Of a DNA stretch of 64,000 nucleotides, positions 61,676 to 64,000 are shown piece after piece. Below the pieces are notes generated by a model. The model was given only the letters and a program-made list of their open reading frames with translations. It had not been told where the DNA came from and made no database searches. Position numbers and translations under genes: made by a program. Location: the NCBI GenBank assembly GCA_025201365.1, contig JAIXMF010000016.1, forward strand, positions 248,001-312,000. The letters run 5' to 3'. Source of the stretch: Syncephalis plumigaleata. Lineage: Eukaryota > Zoopagomycota > Zoopagomycetes > Zoopagales > Piptocephalidaceae. Positions within the stretch are counted from its first letter, which is position 1. Each line of letters opens with the position of its first letter.

Positions 61676-63969
61676 TTATGGTAGACATCTACCGGTGAAT
61701 CGTGGATAGAGGCAGCATTCACGTACGGTGTATCGATTCAACATCCAGGCGAGGAATCGTTCAACACCTAGACCGTAGCCACCATGCTCAGTAGTACCGT
61801 ATTTACGTTGATCCGTGAACCTACACCGTAACCATCATATCAATATATAGCAATATAGATATACATTAACACTTACCAGTAGTATGGGGTTGGGTCAATA
61901 CCTTCCCGTTTGTAACCCGCCATTAACTCGTCGAGATCAGCAATTCTCATACTGCCACCGACAATCTCACCTACACCTGGCATGAGTACATCAACCGATT
62001 CTGTAACACGTGGATCATTCTTGCAACGTTTCATGTAGAAACTCTTGATTTCCGCTGGGAATCGACATAACATGATGGGTTTGCCGATGGCATCGGTCAT
62101 GACACGTTCCGGTGCTTCTGGAATATCATCACCGAATTCAAAGTCTTTGCCATCTTCACGCTTGATACCGTGCTCATTCAAGTAAGCAATAGCATCCTTG
62201 TAGTCCATACGCATGAAGGGACGAGCGGGTTTCTTGAATTCAGGATTCAATTGATAGATCAATTTAGCGGTAGTTTCATTGGCAAGTGCACGATCAATAC
62301 TATCGCAAATCTAATAAGCAACAAATAAGCGTGAGTTGCATGTTAGAAAGAAAAGCGATGCCTTCATCATTATCTACTTACTACATCTCAATAGCATTCA
62401 ATAAACCATCAAAATCGATGAATACGAGTTCTGCCTCCAAATGTGTATATCTTTTGTTTAACGAATACAGTTCAATATAGTGTTATCATCATCATCTATT
62501 ACTTCTATTCGATAACTTACTGTGACAAATGACGACGTGTATGTGATGTCTCGGCACGATACGATTCAGCCATACAGTAGACGTCACCCATAGCGGGTAG
62601 ACAAGTCTCGAGGTAGAGTTGCGATGATTGAGTAAGATAAGCCTATACGTATTCAATTAGTAACGATACTAGCTACTACTACTACTACAGGCAATAGTAG
62701 TATTACTTACCTTCTCGCCATAGTAGTCTAGATTGAATAGCGTACTACCACCTTCTACTTGAGTTTGTACCATGCATGGTGGGGTTACTTCAGTATAGCC
62801 ACGTCCATCGAAATGATCACGGAATGCTTTCATAATATCAGATCGTGCGCGTAATACAGCCGATGCCGTTTCACCACGAATAACCAAATGACGCTGATCG
62901 TATAATACGGATGGGTTGGATTCCTTTAATAATAATAGACTGGTTAGTTAATCATTTCTAAATGTCTCTTACTATTATGATTACCTCATTCAATTTATTA
63001 CCAATGGCTTCATCACCTCCTGGTGCCTTGCCTAATACTTCCCAGTAATCTACTACCATTTCATGGTTATCAGGTGCCTAATTCATTAACTGGTTAGTAT
63101 TACATCATATCATATCATTCATTCACAAGTTACTTACTGTTTTGCCTTCTGGTAATTCGGAAATGATACCGTAGACGCAATAGTTGACTCCATCGTCAAT
63201 GTTAATGCATCATACGTATGGTTCTATATAGGTATACTCATTAATACACGCTGATACAAATGATCATCATTACACTATATTGGCACTTACCAGAACACCG
63301 GTGAGAACACATTGAAGGAAACCAGTACCATCGCGTAGTACGATAAAGCGCATATCTTTGCCCTGAGTACGCATACGATGCACCCAACCGGATATCTTGA
63401 CGCGTTCACCACGATGTGCAACGCCATCACGTAGTTTAATCTACACGCAGACAATTTAGTCACGCTTATCTTGGAGCACTCGCATGAATACATACGGTCT
63501 TTGCAGCGGGTAAGCTTGCATCTTGCGTCAATACAATCAATTTGGCCTCCTCGAGTTTACGCTCCTCCTCGACACGTCGTTGCTCCTCTTTGGCCGCCAA
63601 CTCTTGACGTTGCTGATCTTGCTTCTTTTGCTTGCGCAATAGTTCATCGACACGCTTCTTCGCCTTCTTAAGAGCAGCGCCGGAAATAGGGCTATAGTCA
63701 GCTGGCTCGTTATCCGTTTCCGCTTTATACATCATAACTTGCACGTTCTCCGCTTGCTGCAAAGCATGTACCGCTGTCTTATAGGGAGCGGATTCGCTAC
63801 CATTACCTGCTTCATCGCTGCCGTTCACTTCATTCACATAGAAAGTGACTAGCGATATCATTGAATATGGTGAGGATATATGTTATGGATTGAAGCTTTC
63901 TTTGTTTCTTTCTTTACCTGCATTGACGGATAGATCCGCGGTTTTCTTGATTATTTCCGAGGTTGACAT
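61676..63969 (-). CDS. Cytosolic asparaginyl-tRNA synthetase
   Basis: Class II aminoacyl-tRNA synthetase charging tRNA-Asn. The start exon reads [17 protein letters not shown]. Next comes the eukaryotic N-terminal extension ([14 protein letters not shown]...) with a Lys/Glu/Gln-rich coiled segment, then the anticodon-binding OB-fold. The catalytic core includes [20 protein letters not shown], the [16 protein letters not shown] region and motif 3, [16 protein letters not shown]. The end [10 protein letters not shown], then TAA, is the typical family terminus. Several short introns interrupt it. The full gene fits in the window; the start codon lies 32 bases from the right edge. Confidence 0.93.
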
Positions 63970-64000
63970 AGCCAATAGTTTATTTAATTAGCTAAATCTC

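Overview
The window looks like nuclear DNA of a fungus outside the Dikarya, i.e. an early-diverging lineage. Introns are short with strong GTAAGT donors and TACTAAC-like branch points. Fungal genes (a 7TM-RGS receptor, an S1/P1 nuclease, an SKT5-type Sel1 protein) sit beside genes that yeasts lack: a NELF-A-like protein and a NEDD1-like protein. I cannot name the species. I saw no rRNA, tRNA, CRISPR array or clear virus-like element.

Layout. 0.7-3.2 kb: 7TM-RGS receptor (+). 3.2-13.4 kb: mostly non-coding, microsatellite-rich, with one divergent globin-like gene at 9.3 kb. 13.4-28.8 kb: an accessory block bounded by a near-identical inverted repeat of about 1.74 kb; inside it lie microexon gene A (+), an orphan SUI1-type terminal exon, pyrimidine-rich and AT-rich repeats, and a secreted kinase-like gene (-). 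A second kinase-like gene lies just outside the right arm. 30.8-33.7 kb: an unrecognised multi-exon gene (-). 34.4-38.1 kb: NELF-A-like gene (+). 38.4-39.4 kb: cytochrome b561-type membrane protein (-). 40.9-51.7 kb: microexon genes B and C, head to tail on the minus strand. 52.3-53.2 kb: secreted S1/P1 nuclease (-). 55.5-63.97 kb: housekeeping genes SKT5-like (+), NEDD1-like (-) and cytosolic asparaginyl-tRNA synthetase (-).

The main discovery is a family of three genes (A, B, C) in which a signal-peptide exon is followed by a regular array of 3-nucleotide exons, each one codon's worth of sequence, separated by introns of about 80 nt. The repeat period is about 82-83 bp in all three. By my reading A has 15 such exons, B 31 and C 72 (plus a few of 3-12 nt). 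Joining the triplets by their AG|NNN|GTAAG borders gives an uninterrupted frame from the signal peptide to a stop at the end of the array in all three genes. In C, three of the triplets are themselves TGA or TAG but are harmless because every intron there is in phase 1. The predicted products are small secreted proteins: C 110 residues from about 6.2 kb, B 70 residues with four cysteines, A 55 residues. Promoter motifs and the 3' exon are shared, while the encoded residues differ completely. This suggests secreted peptide genes that grow by duplicating [intron + one codon] cassettes and that could, in principle, make many length variants by exon skipping. Everything about expression and function is inference.
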